NCBI GenBank assembly: GCA_963718105.1
Contig: OY970352.1
Coordinates: 4,588,001 to 4,652,000, forward strand
Direction: 5' to 3'
Source of the DNA: DASYKT01 sp963718105
GTDB taxonomy: Bacteria > Acidobacteriota > Blastocatellia > Pyrinomonadales > Pyrinomonadaceae
DNA: 64,000 nucleotides
Under the pieces are notes generated by a model, which searched no databases, was not told the origin of the DNA, and was given only the letters and a program-made list of their open reading frames with translations. Positions 63,232 through 64,000 of the stretch are shown here, piece by piece. A program made the translations under genes and the position numbers. The stretch's first letter is position 1. Every line of letters starts with the position of its first letter.

Positions 63232-64000
63232 CTAGTTTTGTTTAAGCGTAATAATGTGAGAGTCGGCTTTGTGAAATCCGTCAAATAATCCTTTTAGCGA
63301 ATTATAGGCTTCCGGCGGAAAAAGCACATTCCCCCCGGCCCCGAAATAAAAGTTTCTTCGATATGTCAGGAGCCCGGTCGGTTTATCGAAATTCATCGAA
63401 ACACGCAGGCTGCAGATCTTACCCTGATCTGCGACCTCCGCCGGAGAATCGGCGGTATCGAGATCGTAACCCGCGGGAAATTGAATTTGAAGATCGTCAA
63501 TTTCCGCCCACGAATACGGGAAGGAAATACTATTTACCCTGGTAGCGGCGCTAAAGACCGGCTTTACTCCGTATTCGAAAAACCCGGGCTGGATGATCAG
63601 GCGTTTTCCCGTCTTCTGCGCATAATTCGGGATACGAATGTTAAAGGAATAGACCAGCGGTTTTGTGTTGTCATCAAAATTTTCGATGGAAATATCGGTA
63701 ACTTCCGCCGAGCTCATCCGCGCTTTGATATCGTCTTTGAGGATGTCTTCGCGTTTCGAAGCCGAAGCGTCAAACTCGTCGCGCCGCCGCATGATCGCGG
63801 GATGGCCGTTGTATTCCAGCTTGACGGAACCTTCGAGAGTGCCGTCTTCCGACAGCTTCAGTTTACCGGACCTGCGCTGGATAGATCCGCCGGGTTCGGT
63901 AAGCGGAATGCGGAACCAGGTGTACCCGCTCCCGATCAGCATCGCATTAACAGCTTCTTCATACCAGACCAGGCGTCCAAAAGGTAGATACGGAGTGCCG
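63232..64000 (-). CDS. DUF3857/transglutaminase protein, 5' end beyond window
   Basis: The C-terminal 256 residues of a second DUF3857-type protein; the frame stays open through position 64000, so the start lies outside. The first visible residues GTPYLPFGRLVWYEEAVNAM match what follows the transglutaminase core in this family (the CPGTPYLP-like block). Then come IQRRSGKLKLSEDGTLEGSV, KPLVYSFNIRIPNYAQKTGK, FPYSWAEIDDLQIQFPAGYD and the final strand LLTYRRNFYFGAGGNVLFPP. It is probably secreted like its neighbour and forms an operon with it. An ATG at 63942 lies inside the fold and is not the start. Confidence 0.85.
   Translation of the reverse strand, partial: GTPYLPFGRLVWYEEAVNAMLIGSGYTWFRIPLTEPGGSIQRRSGKLKLSEDGTLEGSVKLEYNGHPAIMRRRDEFDASASKREDILKDDIKARMSSAEVTDISIENFDDNTKPLVYSFNIRIPNYAQKTGKRLIIQPGFFEYGVKPVFSAATRVNSISFPYSWAEIDDLQIQFPAGYDLDTADSPAEVADQGKICSLRVSMNFDKPTGLLTYRRNFYFGAGGNVLFPPEAYNSLKGLFDGFHKADSHIITLKQN

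Noticed and set aside
1..64000. tRNA or rRNA genes in the intergenic spaces
   Set aside because: No cloverleaf with a T-loop GTTCRA flanked by pairing arms, and no rRNA signature, was found by eye. A tRNAscan-type search would be needed to exclude them formally.

Overview
The window looks like the chromosome of a Gram-negative, moderately GC-rich heterotroph, most likely an Acidobacteriota of the Blastocatellia type. This is an inference from gene content: LPS heptose genes (an HldD-type epimerase and a family 9 glycosyltransferase), a secreted two-haem cytochrome of the reaction-centre cytochrome family, many signal-peptide proteins of unknown function, a complete alkyl-DHAP synthase, DUF1844 and DUF2779 proteins, and intergenic spaces full of palindromic mosaic repeats. 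I found no rRNA, tRNA, CRISPR array, phage or transposase gene. No taxonomic marker was available, so the assignment is tentative.

Layout. 0-5.5 kb: a serine hydrolase, a UbiB/ABC1 kinase, a 203-bp MITE-like repeat and an S41-like protease with a TPR tail. 5.5-10.9 kb, minus strand: AraC regulator, alkyl-DHAP synthase, PlsC-type acyltransferase, SDR reductase and RibF, which read together as an ether-lipid module. 11-13 kb: HldD and a bacterial deoxyhypusine synthase homologue. 13.1-13.9 kb: an SRPBCC/ArsR pair behind a perfect 14-bp inverted-repeat operator. 14-17.9 kb: nrdA and nrdB, with a textbook promoter covered by two NrdR-box-like sites. 18-26 kb: GNAT enzymes, an ANT(3'')-like nucleotidyltransferase, an RCC1 protein, a PhnP-like hydrolase, a four-helix-bundle gene broken by an amber codon, a DUF1844 protein and MazG. 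26-35 kb: a FecR-like surface protein, a heptosyltransferase, Trm112, a RiPP-type radical SAM enzyme, an AbiGi-like defence protein, a Kelch lipoprotein, an ankyrin protein and DUF58. 35.4-38.8 kb: cytochrome c, a DUF4440 protein, a 334-bp structured RNA locus closed by an 18-bp helix, and an AT-rich RelA/SpoT-TPR protein.

38.8-51.9 kb carries three beta-oxidation genes (a FadN-type multifunctional enzyme, a thiolase and an acyl-CoA dehydrogenase) interspersed with small metabolic and unknown genes. The first and last share an identical 20-bp palindromic operator of TetR/FadR type inside their promoters, so they probably form one regulon. 52-64 kb: a beta-flower repeat protein, a HI0933-type flavoprotein, DinB and cupin proteins, two tandem glycine-zipper paralogues each with its own terminator, a GT2 enzyme, a MarR regulator that may be leaderless, a Cas4-like/RNase H-like DUF2779 protein, a YceI protein, and two DUF3857/transglutaminase genes, the last cut by the window edge.

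Recurrent themes are lipid metabolism (ether lipids, beta-oxidation), envelope biogenesis, and several AT-rich single genes (30.7, 37.3, 46.3 and 49.3 kb) that look recently acquired. Functions are family-level readings of the translated sequence. No database search was run.
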